Assembly: GCA_019843655.1 (NCBI GenBank)
Contig: JACDQD010000002.1
Span: 320,585-384,584 of the forward strand
Direction of reading: 5' to 3'
Source of the DNA: Lethocerus indicus
Taxonomy: Eukaryota; Arthropoda; Insecta; Hemiptera; Belostomatidae
DNA length: 64,000 nucleotides
Shown: piece by piece, positions 1 through 12,160 of the stretch
Position numbering within the stretch: the stretch's first letter is position 1
Layout: each line of letters begins with the position of its first letter
The notes under the pieces: generated by a model
Told to the model about the DNA's origin: nothing
The model's input: only the letters and a program-made list of their open reading frames with translations
The model's database searches: none
Program-made: the position numbers and the translations under genes

Positions 1-90
1 TTGAAGTGGAAAACAGGTCCTCTCTTTCTATCTCTTCTCGTGCACGTGGAACACACGTGGGTTGTTTTTGGGGGTGATGGGGGGCTCACC

Positions 91-133
<43 letters not shown>

Positions 134-488
134 CCTACATTATAGCCTACCTAAAAACATACGAAAATTGTTCACCTCCTCTATTCGTGGCCGATATCGT
201 ATATTGTAATATCTTGGCTTGGTCTTATTAAACTATAACGACGGAAAGAATACGCGTATACAACATGTTTTTTTATTTAATTCCACTTTAGATTTCGGGA
301 GTTTCTGGACTGCCGGTCTGGAGTGCACCCAAAGATACTTCGGAAGAAGCTTCCTGTCAGCACTCTGGCTGCGATGATTTTAACGGAAGTATTCCCAAAC
401 TTAGTGAATACATTGTATTCTGTTGCTTGTAGTAAGCGAGTCGATTGAGTACGGTTTAAAAATTCTATCGAGTGCCCGTTTGCCTTTG
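1..488. other. Non-genic stretch with a TA microsatellite
   Basis: Holds an uninterrupted (TA)n tract at 92-129. No coding region, RNA gene or recognisable transposon was seen in the rest. Confidence 0.6.
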
Positions 489-1000
489 AACTTTATTTAT
501 TGTACAATCAACTATATACTAGTTGTAGGTACAATGGCGGTTTGTTTGACTAGTTCGACTTGTTTCGCTCGATAAAGTCCCTATCCAGTGACGGTACTTT
601 TGACCCGTATCCGGCCTACAGAAAGTCTCTAGGACGGTGGCGTTTAAGCCTATAAATGGATGGGTAGAAGAGGAAAGGGACTGAACGATTTGATTTGGAT
701 GTGGAGAGAGGCGGGAATGGAATTTGACGAAACGTGATTTTGCGACTTCGTCGACTGTCGGGGTATGTTGAGGTCATTATGGATTGTTCGGTTGGAAACA
801 TACCCGTGGGGGAGCATTAATGGGGGGAACGGAGGACTTTTGACTGGAATGTTTGGATGCGAGCGATGTCGGATTTCTTGGCGGAACCCAGCATACTTCT
901 ATGTTTTAGTACAGCTTTATATATTGTCAGTTCGTTGGCTATTGTCAGTTTTGATCTCCTTTTAGTATCGAAGAGAAGAACTTTTCTGCCCGAATTTAGG
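489..1000 (-). mobile_element. Jockey-like LINE 3' fragment (family 2)
   Basis: A 5'-truncated copy of a non-LTR retrotransposon on the minus strand. It covers the end of the reverse transcriptase (RT) and the 3' UTR. Minus-strand reading gives the family block for a tyrosine-valine-serine-asparagine / aspartate-leucine stretch and ends in RLKRHRPRDF near 620-650, the basic tail typical of Jockey ORF2. The left edge (about 489) begins with the reverse complement of an AATAAA-bearing 3' end, shared with the copies at 13151 and 4040. It is broken by frameshifts and is not functional. The best continuous minus frame is 616-801 (61 aa). Confidence 0.8.
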
Positions 1001-1270
1001 GCTAGTTGGGGGGGGGGTGCTGAATGATGTTAGGTCCGATCTGAGGAACAGTCGCAGACTCGGAGGGCTGCGACGCTCTCCGATGTTATCGAGTTAACGC
1101 CGGCCCAGCGTCGGCGTCTGTAACGAAGGGTATTTTTCGCCTCGGTGCCGGCCGTCTTCTGGAAGAACTCCTTCAATCAACAGCCCTCTCAGCGACCTGT
1201 GCGCACTTCCAACCCCTATAACAAATAACTGACAGGCACCGCTTCGTATAATGATTAATAACAAAATAAT

Positions 1271-1462
1271 CGTAGGTTCGGTCTTTCACTAGACGGGTTT
1301 CGGCCGCTCGCCGTCTTCAGTAGCGGTGTTTTTTTTTGGGGGGGGGCATCCTCGGTGCGCTGTCACTGTCACTTGAAGGGACCGGAAACTGGACAAAAAA
1401 TACTGAAGATACTGAAGATGGCGAGCGGCCGAAACCGGCGAGAGGAGATGGAAAGAAACACT
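1271..1462. repeat. Foldback repeat, copy A1 (diverged)
   Basis: The left arm (about 1271-1325) and right arm (about 1410-1462) are inverted copies of the foldback consensus (TCGCCATCTTCAGTAGC-like against CTGAAGATGGCGAGC-like). The centre is shortened and carries poly-T/poly-G. Flanking outer ends are lost. Confidence 0.75.
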
Positions 1463-3794
1463 TTGGACGTATCGCTTCCAATGTCTTAAAGTAAGAATTG
1501 GGAGATGGGCACTTAGGCCCGTCTAGCGCAACGGCTGACGGATACATTTCGAGCGATTATTCGTAATTCACATTTCCGGCAGATTTCCAATTATCCCCCC
1601 CCCCCCCCCCCCGAGCGTGGATAATTAATATTTGAGACGATAAGCCTGACACTTGCCGCGCATAATCTGGGAACAGTGATCGTGATAACTCCTGCCAATA
1701 TTCTATTTCAAATTAAGTACGGATTGTTGTGAACGACCAACAGAAGATGGAACAAGGCAGGGGTGAAAACAACAAACCGCGCTAAGCCTCGTTTACATAT
1801 TTCCAATATTAGAAGATTACACACTGGGTATAATGTTAAGGCGAAAGGGTACAATAGCTGGTTGAATTATTATTCGAGGCTAATTGATACAACAAATTGC
1901 TTGTTTATACCGAAATTTATCGAAATTTAAATCCAGGATTATATCTATGAATATTGCTCTGCGAGTATAAAGAAATTATAAGCTAATAAGGAGGACAATT
2001 TCTTTGGGGGTAAATTTACTTTGTACCACCCTTTATAGAGCTACAATTATCGTACCGTTCTTCCAATCTCTTATTTCAGCTTAGTATGTACCGTTAATTG
2101 TAGGGATGCGTATCCTAGGTTCGAAACGTGGGGCCGATTTAATATCTATATTAAAAAAAAAAAAACAACGAGAGAGAGAAAAGTAAAATTAGTTCGACAA
2201 AGCGTTTTCGTGATGAAAAACTGTGCGTGCGAGCGCCCCTTACCAATTAACATGTTCGGTTATTATCGCGACTTCCAAATCACTATATGACATGTAAAGT
2301 CCCACCTCCCCCTCTCTCTCTCTCTCTGTTCAACCCCCCTCCCCCCCATCCCCCCCCCACAAAAACCTGGCTTTATCTTTATTGCCCGAATTCAACACGT
2401 TTCCAAAGAAAGCCCAACGGAAGGTGGAAAAAGAAATTTTCTCCACACGACAGATTTTCCGGCACGCTGCTTTTCATCGCGTCAAAATCTTGGTGCCAAC
2501 CCCCATCCTTAACCAACCAACATTTTATCGGTCTATTATAATAAACTTCGACAGAAAGGTAATAAATATCGTTAAGCATATGATGGAAATGTGGTCGACT
2601 GAAGTTGACGACCCCGACCTTTTATTCTGTAAGTGTTTCCTTGGAAAGCCGGTTTTGCGTATACCTTTTAGCGTCACTGTGATGCTTCCAGTCACTTTAT
2701 TGGACGGAAGATCATTTACCCCTATATAATATATTGTTGTCCGACGGCAAGGTACTTATATTACCGACGTATTTTTCGTAATTGGTGAAACGCTCCGGTC
2801 CGTGTAAAATTTCCCGCTTATTTTCCCGCCGGTTATTTGAGGAAAAGTATAAATTTATTTGGAAAATAAAGAAGAAAAAGTAGAAGAAACCCAACTATTA
2901 GAGTAAAGCCGCGTTCGCCGGCATTTGTGAAGCAAATTGAGTTCCTTAATTTAACCGGCGAGAATCCTTTTGCGAGTCGGTTTTTTTTTAAGTAAAAATT
3001 GGCCAGGATTTAGCGAAGGGTTCCTTATATATATATATAAAAAAGATCAGTTTAATTGGTTTTCTTTTGAGAATTAATTATGTAGTCGAATAATTTAAAA
3101 TTTCAGGCCCTGGGAAAAAATGTATTTTGAAAATAATCCCTTCCAGGTGGGGCATAATATCGACCCGCATTAGTATTTTTTATTTTCGTTCATCGACGGG
3201 AAAAGATTTCGGGCGCACTTATCGATGAATGGCGTCGGTCTCGGACGGATCTAAGGGTGATAATATTTATTAGTGCTTTATTAGTAATTCCGATGTACAC
3301 TGCTTTACTGATTAGTTTCGTCAACTAAAGGCTGGGGACTGTCTGTAGGCCTAGACCGGATTTATGATCTCCTCAAGATTGAGAAGGCGCAATGGAAAAT
3401 GACAATTATTATTAGGCCACCCCTACTTTAAGCACAAGTATAGAAGACGGTACAAGACCGTCCAAACAATATATAGAAACTGTAGAGTTTCTGTCAAACA
3501 ATCGTCGCCACCAATCCGTCCAAGTTTTTGTGTCCGGATTTATTGATTGAATTGTCAATAATAACCAGATCCGATTTTTTCCCCTTTGAGTTATGAAGGA
3601 TCGGAGTGGATTCGCAGCCAGCCCCCGAGGCGTACTTATTGGAGCCGAGGGTGGGTGCCACCGCTGGCGATTAAGTTCTGGAACTTATGAAAAAACTTGA
3701 TTGACCCTCGAGGCGGGACTTGGAATAATCGGACAAAGTAAATCCAATCGCCGCTGTACAACTGTAATTTTTAACGCCAAAGTCTGAGCGGACC
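1463..3794. other. Non-genic stretch
   Basis: Contains an 18-base C run (1595-1612), an A run (2153-2165), a CT- and C-rich low-complexity patch (about 2305-2360) and a short TA tract near 3028-3042. A 115-codon open frame at 2382-2729 (+) has no recognisable motif and is overlapped by minus-strand frames. I do not call it a gene. Confidence 0.5.
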
Positions 3795-4040
3795 ACATCC
3801 TTAATGCTCCCAGGTATGTTTCTAACCGAACAATCCGTAATGACCTCAACTTTAAAAAAAAAAAATCAAACTTTCTCAAATTCCATTCCCGCCTCTCTCC
3901 ACATCCAAATCCACTCGTGTTCAGTCCCTTTCCTCTTCTACCCGTCCTAGAGACTTAATTAAAAGACTAATCAAACAATCCGCAATTGTACCTGTAACTG
4001 GCGCATAGTTGACTGTACAATAAATAAAGTTAAAAAAAAA
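3795..4040 (+). mobile_element. Jockey-like LINE 3' end with poly(A) (family 2)
   Basis: Plus-strand copy with a TTAATGCTCCCAGGTATG segment encoding N-A-P-R-Y-V of the RT C-terminus. It then runs through the 3' UTR to AATAAA (4019-4024) and an A tail (4032-4040). This is the only copy in which the N-A-P-W/R-Y-V codons have no G/C-run expansion, so it is the best reference for that site. An A run at 3853-3864 interrupts the reading frame. Confidence 0.8.
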
Positions 4041-4944
4041 ATTTTACTAAAAAGAGCGAGCAATACTCCCTCGGGTACGATCTGCCTGTATATGGGCAGT
4101 GCATAAACTATTCGTTACCAGTCTAATATACGGGCTTTACAGTCGAACAGTTGTCGAATTGATTCCAACGAGTTTTATCATTTTCCAACGATCTGATCGA
4201 CACTCTCTCACAATCGATACTCCCGATCAATTTTTCTATGAATACTCAATAGAGTATATTATAATACCGGGGTGGGGGGGGGGTGGTTTCCGCTTTTCAA
4301 CCCCGTTGAATTTCCCGCTGCGAGTATTTGACTACTCGTCGGAATGAGCTCGTAGTTCAGACGCGTCTCATCGAAACAAAGTCGAGAACAAAACTGGCGA
4401 AGGGATAATATGAGGCCGAAAATGTGAAACTGGAGCGTTCCGGTAATAAAAAAAAAAAAAAAAACCCGGGGAAAAGCTGGAGCCAGCCCCGTCGCGAAGA
4501 TATTGTTCAAATGAGAGTTGGACGGGGCCACCTGGCAAGTTGATGAAAGGAGTTCTTCTCGGCGCCGGCCTCATTATTAATACGAGGCCAGTTTCCGAAA
4601 TAGCGCCACGGCCGACCGTTCTTCTGTTTTAAAAGTAGACGGCGGAAAACTTATTTCCGACGAGTTGTTTTCCGTTTTCGGAAAAACTCCGTAACGGGTC
4701 CACCGACCACCCACCCCAACATCACCCCCACCGGCCAACTCGTCCATCGGCGGATGCAAATTAATTAAAAGCGCCACTTTTTGGTTCTTACCCTCCTTCC
4801 AACCCTGTCTTCTTACCCTGACACCCTTTTTTTTCCAGTACTTTATGTCTCCCTTGTAAAGGACCTCATTAGACAGTTAAAATCGATACAATTTCGCGTC
4901 TGAATATTCTCTCGAACGACAGGCGTAAACGCTTCTCAACCAGT
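4041..4944. other. Non-genic stretch
   Basis: Contains a 17-base A run (about 4448-4464) and G-run patches. Short frames on both strands (4099-4347, 4259-4531) overlap and show no motif. Confidence 0.5.
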
Positions 4945-5395
4945 TCTTCTGGAGAAGTTTATTTCGCGATTATACGAAATCAATTGGAATAGATTTTACG
5001 CGCGTGTGTATTTAGAACAGTCAAAAATCGTAAAATAAGTATCGCTTTTTAAACTGACACAAATATGTGACGCCGGCCTAGAGATAAAAAAAACTGAACG
5101 CTGTAGCCCACGTGTCACATATATGCGTCGCGTTAAGAAAATTCGTCATTTTGTCGAGAGATATGTTTCTGTTAAAAAATATTAAATGTAATAATAATTT
5201 TTATTGCCCGCTTATATCCAGCTACTTACATGACAATTTTAATGTATTACACTTTTAGAACTTAACAATTTTGTCCAATACTCGACATGTTCAATCGTGC
5301 CTTTGTAAATTGTGCAAAAATATCCGTCACATATGTGACGTTGGGCTGTGGTAAAAAATTCATGTCACATATATGTGACGTTCGGTGGCGAACGT
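4945..5395. repeat. Palindrome-bearing dispersed repeat, copy F1
   Basis: Matches 20266-20840 in the same orientation through several long near-identical blocks (AATCAATTGGAATAGATTTT, ATATGTGACGCCGGCCTAGA, AAAATTCGTCATTTTGTCG, CAATACTCGACATGTTCAA). It lacks about 80 bp and 95 bp that are present in the second copy. It carries four TGTGACG/CACATA-type sites, including CGTCACATATGTGACG near 5327 and GTCACATATATGTGACG near 5373. No coding capacity and no known family was recognised. It may be a non-autonomous DNA transposon. Confidence 0.75.
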
Positions 5396-6264
5396 GTCAA
5401 TATGTGTATTGCCGGATGAAACCGTTTCGAAACCGATTTTTCCCGCGAAATAGTTCTGTTCGGCCGACATTAGATGATACTGAAGCCGGGCGTACTGAAC
5501 AACCGCAATGAAAATAGATTGCGGCAACGCCGTCATTAGTAGTCGACCTATGTTTGGTTGTGAATCATAATAGGACCCCGGCATATGTGAAATAACGCCA
5601 GCCAGTATTTACATGACCTAATGAATCTAATATTAACCCCAGTGGATAAACAGTAAATAGACTGTTTACGTAATCCAATGTATTTTCTCAACGTATACAT
5701 AAAAAACAGTCCGGTACGTTGACTTTGTACAGTTAACACAAACCGTTTCCGGCGAATTATCGATAATTTACTTTAAAATCAAGCTGTATTTCCGTCAGTT
5801 TCAAATCAATCTGTTTTTTTTCCAGCGATCTCTGGACTAGTTTGTTAATGTTTTCCCACTGTCAGTAGACAACGGCTTTGTAAACGAAGGAAGAGTAAAC
5901 GTTAAGAAGATTTGGTTGATTTAGACTAATGGGGTTGGAGAGGGCCAACCCCAAGAATGGACCAAGGGAGAAATAGAGAATCCTTTCGAAAAATTCGAAA
6001 CTTCGTAACGATTAACAAGAGGAATGAAAGGAACGGTTACAGAGTTAATATTAAGCGAAGAAAATGCCAAATCCGAATTAAAGTGTTTGAAAAAACAGTA
6101 TAAAATTATCGATTCCGAAACCAACCAAAAGTTCTCATATAAATATGCATCTTCCTGTTCAAGAACAGACATTATCGGTCTGTGATTGATGAAATATTGA
6201 ACAGACGTCTGAGAAGTATTTTTTCTTCAACAGCATCAATCCCGGTACCGAATAGTTTAACGTA
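5396..6264. other. Non-genic stretch
   Basis: Only short overlapping frames (60-83 aa) on both strands. No motif, RNA gene or repeat was recognised. Confidence 0.5.
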
Positions 6265-6450
6265 CCCGTTTTTTGGTCTACGAGGTGTTGGAATACGGTA
6301 GGTTTGTGGTGTTTCTGTCCACTCTCGCCGGTTTCAGTCTTTCGCTGGACCGGTTTCGGCCGACACAGCGCTACTGAAGATTGGGCGAAGAGCGGCCGAA
6401 ATCCCGGTCTAGCAAAAGACTGAAACCGGCGAGAGGAGACAGAAATTATT
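6265..6450. repeat. Foldback repeat, copy A2
   Basis: Includes the outer end (GGTCTACGAGGTGTTGGAAT) seen at other copies, then a left arm with a deleted core. The right arm begins GCTACTGAAGA and has an altered stem (GGGCGAAGAGCGGCC) before GAAATCCCGGTCTAGC. The middle region is nearly absent, so the arms are almost back to back. Confidence 0.75.
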
Positions 6451-9400
6451 TAGTGGACGCAATTTTACGACTTGAGAGGACGAAAGTATATAGTTGTTGG
6501 GGAAAAAATCGATCGATCCGGTTGAGCTTCGCGAAGTCGCCTACCCAGTCATTCTACAGTAAAGTATACTTTGTCGCTTGCACAAATATTTGGTAGGCTC
6601 CCAAACTAATTTCCAAAAGGACCGCGAAGGTGTCCCAATTGGTATCCTTGTGGATGCGATCCGTAGAGACTCCGGAGGAGGGTGTCACTTTGAACTGAGG
6701 GCGGATTTCCATCGCCGTCCACTCCATTCGAGAACTTCGCCCCCAATGTAACGTCCTATTTTATTCAGACTAGGCCCCAGGGGCGACACACAGCGTATAG
6801 ATTTACGCCGCAGTTCCCTGCCCGGCCCGCGGCCCGTTGTTTACTCATCCGGCGGCCCCGAAAATTGTGAGGAGGAGCGGAGAGAAATTTAAAAATTCAT
6901 CCGACAATTCTGGCGGCGGCGGCGGCGGCGGCGGACGCTCGCGGGCGGGGAAAAAATAATAAAACAATACCGAAAACAAACCGGAAAAAAAAAAAATAAA
7001 ATGGAAACCGCCCCGCCACCGGCAACGGAATACAGCGGCATACGTCACACCGGCCCGGTTTTCATATAAACTCATTTACACTCCATCAGTAATGTAAATA
7101 CACTTTTTTCTACCCCCCCCCCCCCCCTTTTATTTAACCCTGCACTCGGCGGGGATTTTTTTTTCCCCTAGTGAACCTGGGGCAAAAAATAAAAAGAAAG
7201 GAGAAATATTCGGCTTCGAACGGAACGAATGCGACTGGTCGTGTATAAACTGTGGAAGGTTTACGGGGAAATCCTTCTGGAAACAGGAAAAAAAAACCCC
7301 CAACTGAAAACCCCTATCGCTTTTAAAGACTCTATTTACTCTTCCGCGTTTAATTGTTAACAATTTTCCTCGAAATAAATAGTTTTCCCATCGGTCTATA
7401 AACTCTTATAGCCATCTCTTCATGACGGGAGCGTCCTTCTCAACCTGTTGTACCTTTTTTTTCGACGTTTGGCAATCGATTAATTCGAAAATTCTTCGAT
7501 CGAATTCGAAATTCGCGTACTCGTTCTCGAAATCATCGAGTTTTCATCTTAAGGATGGGAATAAAACCATTTCACCTCAACGCACAGAGACGGCGATTGA
7601 ATAGAAACTCATTCGGTCCTAATTTTCTTTCAGTTTCCCCCAATAATTACTCGGAATAATTATTATAGGATGTTGCCAAATGTGATGATGACGTCCGTCC
7701 GTCGTGGATAAATTGGAAATGGAATTCTGGCGCTGGGCGTTAAGCCGGTTTTTCGGGCCGTTACAAGTTTATTCGAATGGGCCGTCGGGAAACGCAATTA
7801 GAAATAAATGTCGGAATTAGGGTTGAAAATCAATTTAGCCCTACTTCCAACCGACGAACGGCGTGAATGGCTCCGTCGGAAGTGGCCACCTGGGGCCGTT
7901 ATCCGGCATCCCTTAAGAAACTCCAATAGACGTCTGATAGAACTAATTACCATTACAGCGGCTAATTATGCGGCTAAACAGGGTGGAGGGTTGTAAACGA
8001 TCCACGGAAATATACAGTTTCGCGTTTGCCATTTGCCGACGCCCGCCCCCTTCACTGGAAAAAAAAAATATAGTTGAACTCAGCTTTGACTGTAGCAAAT
8101 TTACTTAGATTTGCCCCAATTGTCTAAACACCAGATTAATTTATATAGCGGCCGTGGTGAGGGTGGCCCCCGTTCACGAATGCCCAGGATGCTACAAAAC
8201 CTTCTGTTGTAAGGGGACGTACGGTCGGTTTTGGGGTTCACTCGACTGAGAAGACACTGAGCGTTGAGAGGGATGATTGGGGGTGGGGGTGAGAGGGGGT
8301 GGCGACAGCGAAGACAGGGAAGTGGGGAGGGGAAGTGTGTTAGGGCCCCGGTAAAAGGGCCCACTCAAGGCGTTGAACAATAGGGACGAGTGTCCGAGTT
8401 TGACTAAGACAATACGTAGGGATAAAAGCGGCAGTAAGGGCACAACCACCGCCACCGACCGGTCCCTTTCTCCCTGCGTACAAATCGTTTACACAGCGGG
8501 GCAAATAACGGGCGAGGAAAATTTCTGTATCCGATATAATTTCATTTTATGCCAAGTCTCAGTTTATGAGATGAAATCAGCGCAAAACTGATTTACGGCC
8601 GAAATATACGTTGAATTCGTTTTTTGGGGTAATAATAAATAGATATTACGACCAATACAGTCAATACTGCTATAGATACGTCTCCTGTAACTTGGCTTAA
8701 CCTAGTACAGTTCCAAGATTATGTTCGCTATCCAAACCAAATACGTTAATGGGAATTCGTTCTGGAGATCCTAAAAATTAAATTTAAAAAATTTCTTAGT
8801 AAGTTTATCTATTACAAATATAATACAAACATACAGTCTCGCTTATTAATCAGCCCTTTTCCTTTCAGTCCGCATGACGACATGTTTAATGCCGGATCTA
8901 CTTTTAAACTTTGCAAACCTCGATAATTCTAGATTTTCTGATGACGAACCTTGAGTTTGTTATTTGAATTTCACAAAAAATTTCTTCTCCAGCCTCCTTT
9001 GACCGCGAACTAAAAGCAAACACTCCATTTTTGCACTTCTTCGCTTCTCGGATGATAATTTTCGTTATTCCTCTCAGCGGGTCTTGAAGGGCTTCTCGAT
9101 CATATCTCTCCTAGTTGTCCACTCTCCACTTCAGTTATAATCTTGGTTTTTATTGTGAGCCCACTTTCTTGACACTCCGCACATTTTAGGTCCGAATAAT
9201 ATTGTCAGATTTTCGGGGTTTTTTTTTCCTGTAACGAAAACCACAGAGGACAGAAACCGACTACAAAGTGCGTCGGGTGTTTCGTTTTTCAGCGTTCAAC
9301 TACGACGTTTTGTTTATTTTTAAAAATTTAATAAAAAAACAAAAAAAAAACAGAAACTGGACGAAATTTGCTGGGCAGTTGGAGCGGACAATGATTTCTG

Positions 9401-9925
9401 AACTGGGAAGAGCCATTATCGGTAGATTTGACTGTAGGTAGGCCCAACTAATGGGATTTGTTGGGGTGGGGGGTGGGGTGGGCTTTATAAAACCGACTGG
9501 AAAACTAGCCCCGAAGTGAATGCCCGAGGGCTGACCGTTCAATTAACGGATTAGGCCGGGACTTGGGGCTTTCGGGGCAACTTTTATCCGTTCGGTAGAG
9601 CTTCGTCCGCCGCCGCCGCAGTCCACTACGGCCCTAGTATATATCGCCCCCGATAGCGCCCTTTCGTATTTCCGCCCGACAAACCGCTGTCTCTTTATGG
9701 CTTTACCGATTTTAAAATTCTAAACCCGTTTTAAAACTCTCCGCCGAGCCGAGATTTGTTAACGCTGAAGACGTAATAAAGCCGGCGGATAGAACGTCCG
9801 TTTTTTTTGGCCGCGGTTGATGAAATGTAAAAGTATAAGTGAAAATAACCCCGTTCGAAATTATTAATTGTTAATATCGAGTGTATTACTATTAATTATA
9901 CAAAAATATTCCACCATATTTTCGG
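6451..9925. other. Long non-genic stretch
   Basis: Includes a (GGC)n tract (6912-6934), A and C homopolymers near 6988 and 7115, and a G-rich patch (8278-8300). Frames of 60-87 aa overlap on both strands and none shows a recognisable domain. No transposon was recognised. Confidence 0.5.
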
Positions 9926-10378
9926 TCGGCAACTAAGTAATTGCGGAATTGACCAACAAAGTGGCGTTGTACATTGTTTTAAAGTACGTCAACGTCTTTG
10001 CACAGACAAGATACTTGGATATATTATTATTTAGTCCTTTCTGAGACATTCGGTATCAAAATTACATCGATACCAGTTGAATTGTGCGCGTCTGTATAAA
10101 AAGCTAAAACACTGTGGACCGAAGTGAGCATTTCCGTGACATTTTATTTTCTCAAAGGTGTCCAGCGCTCTGGACGTCCAGTGGGGAGGTCGATGATGAC
10201 CGAATAAAGGATATTATTGATTCGGATTGAAGGGACATTGCAGAGAAGCTGAATGCAGCTTATACGCGCATTCGAAACCGTCTACGGCTTATCTGTGCAA
10301 AAAAAAAGATGCAAGGCGTACTTAAAACAATGTACAACGCCACTTCGTTGGTGAATTCCGCAATTATTTAGTTACAAC
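9926..10378 (+). mobile_element. mariner (mellifera-like) deletion derivative C1
   Basis: Both terminal inverted repeats are present: GGCAACTAAGTAATTGCGG on the left, and CCGCAATTATTTAGTTAC on the right as its inverse. Inside, 10172-10290 still encodes the DNA-binding part of a mariner transposase: G-R-P-V, then E-V-D-D-D-R-I-K, then I-A-E-K-L-N. It is interrupted by a 2-base G insertion after V and a stop codon. The catalytic domain is missing, so this is a non-autonomous relic of about 450 bp. The terminal sequence resembles honeybee-type mariners (from memory). Confidence 0.85.
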
Positions 10379-10864
10379 AAGGAACGAACGGAGATTCAAA
10401 TATATGTAAGAAATAACCGAGCGTAAATTGGAAATCAGTCTTTATATAGGTTTCCATTGTTCGCCGACGATCGTAGTATTTATTTTTTTCGTTTTACAGA
10501 ATTGTAAGAAGTCCCCCACCCCACCCCCAACCCCCAGAGAGCGGCGTTCATTAAATAAGAATCCGGGCAGAGTTTCATCCGTAGACACAAATAATTAAAC
10601 GAGATATAAACAATAGGGGAATAATGGTGGAGGTATTAAATTCTCTGTGGAGACAATGGAAGTGGGCCATTATCGAGTGCATCCGAAGAGCCGGAGGAGG
10701 TGCCCCTAATTAAAATGCACTCTTCTTCTTAAATCTTGTTTAGCGCCGGTGAAAGACGGACAGACGCAATTTACGCCCTACTCCAGAGGCTCGGTCCATT
10801 GTCCATAAATACGAGGTCAGAAAGTATCGCGAATATCGGGGTTTTTTTTTCAAAAATTATTTAC
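10379..10864. other. Non-genic stretch
   Basis: Contains a C-rich patch near 10513-10535 and short AT-rich runs. Nothing else was recognised. Confidence 0.5.
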
Positions 10865-11175
10865 TTATTTACGAATATCTGTTTTGTCCCCTTCAAAATA
10901 ATCCCCACCAGATATTATACACTTGTGCCCAACGTTTTTTTGCAATCCTCGAAGCGCTTTTGAAAAATTCATTTTTTGTGATCTCGTTAAGCTCCGTCTT
11001 CGACGCCGTTATTATCTGCTCAATTGTAGCGCAGCGCTAGTCCCTTCAGAGGGCAGATTTGGCGAATTATCAGAGTGTTGTTTTTGGCCGAAAATTCGCG
11101 CTCAAGAAGCGATGCGCGAACGGGGGGGTTGTTATCGCGGTGCAAAAGCCGCAGTTCAAGTCCTCGGCAACCGAT
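10865..11175 (-). pseudogene. Tc1/mariner transposase C-terminal pseudogene
   Basis: On the minus strand, 11131-11148 encodes LLHRDN, followed by N-P-P-V-R-A-S-L-L and then F-S-A-K-N-N-T. This aligns with the LLHHDNAPAH region that carries the second catalytic aspartate of DD(34-41)D transposases. Downstream, after a deletion of about 20 codons (the usual PPYSPDLAP segment), the frame gives TIEQIITASKTELNEI. A frameshift follows, then HKCIISGGDYFEGDK, and a stop at 10865-10867. The ending GGDYFEGDK matches insect SETMAR-like mariner transposases. The catalytic N-P-P-V block is altered by a C-run expansion. It is clearly dead, and its lineage differs from the neighbouring mariner at 9926. Confidence 0.8.
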
Positions 11176-12160
11176 ACTGATTTACTAACTTCGTCAATTT
11201 TTTGACCGTTTTTTGACGTCCAGAAGGGCACGCCACTTGTCGGCCCTCTGAAGAAAACATTTCGTACCATTTTTGTCGACATTCAATACGCGGATTCTCC
11301 GATCCGCTTTTCGGACTGGGTAAAAATGTCCGAAGACGGACCGAAAAAACGCGCAAGAAAAACGGCTTGAAAAGATTACAACGGCTGAAATTGTCGGCAC
11401 AAGTGAGAGATACAAACGCGAGGCTACAAAAAAAACCGTAGATCGAATATACTTATTTGGCGGAAATCTAACTTTTCGAAACATTTTGTACGCATCTTGC
11501 CGCGGCCATCGTTTTTATTACCGACTTGTACAGCCGTAGGATTTTACACTACGGGGCTGGACCGAAATTTCTGCGGCGCACTAGCACTTTTGCGAACGTT
11601 TTTTGCGTTTCGCCCACTTGAAACACGGCTGACCGGCCGTCGGACGGGTTGTACAACGTGCCGGTGTACAACGTGCCGATGTACAACGTGTCCCATTTCA
11701 TTTCCCCCCAACCGAACACGGACTTGTCATTTTTTTTTTTTTAATGACGCGTTCATCCGTTGTCGTGTAACTGTGCTCTCGAGTGCGGGGCTATAATTCG
11801 AGGCGCCGGCACAGAATCGTGGCACGTCACGGCCAGAATCTGTAGCTGTTACGAAAATTTGAATTTTAAATTCAACAGCCGAATAGGGGGTGCGCTCTGA
11901 AGCTCTAGAGAGAGAGAGACAGGGGGTTACACAAAGTGGGGCCGGAGTTGTTTTCAGTCCGATAAAAATTCGTAAATTATTTACGCCCGCCAATCGGGCA
12001 TTTATTTGGTTTTTTCTATAATATTTAATAAGGTTCTCTCGTCCATCATTTTCGAAATCAACTTTTTCCTTGTGCCGCGGGTGTGTTTATTAGTAAAAGT
12101 TTATTGGCAACTAAGTTATTACGGATTTCACGGATAGATTTTTTTTGTCCTTCCTTGGAA
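11176..12160. other. Unassigned stretch downstream of the transposase relic
   Basis: May contain more of the same transposon, degraded beyond recognition. A 15-bp unit (TGTACAACGTGCCGG-like) occurs three times at 11649-11693. A short GA run lies near 11909. No gene was recognised. Confidence 0.4.
11649..11693. repeat. 15-bp tandem repeat, three units
   Basis: Three successive copies of a TGTACAACGTG-containing 15-mer. The unit is a multiple of three, so the plus-strand frame reads a 5-residue cysteine/threonine repeat. This is most likely a simple duplication. Confidence 0.8.

Noticed and set aside
11649..11693. Cysteine/threonine-repeat peptide as a metal-binding protein
   Set aside because: It is only three 15-bp units and lies next to a decayed transposon with no supporting gene structure.
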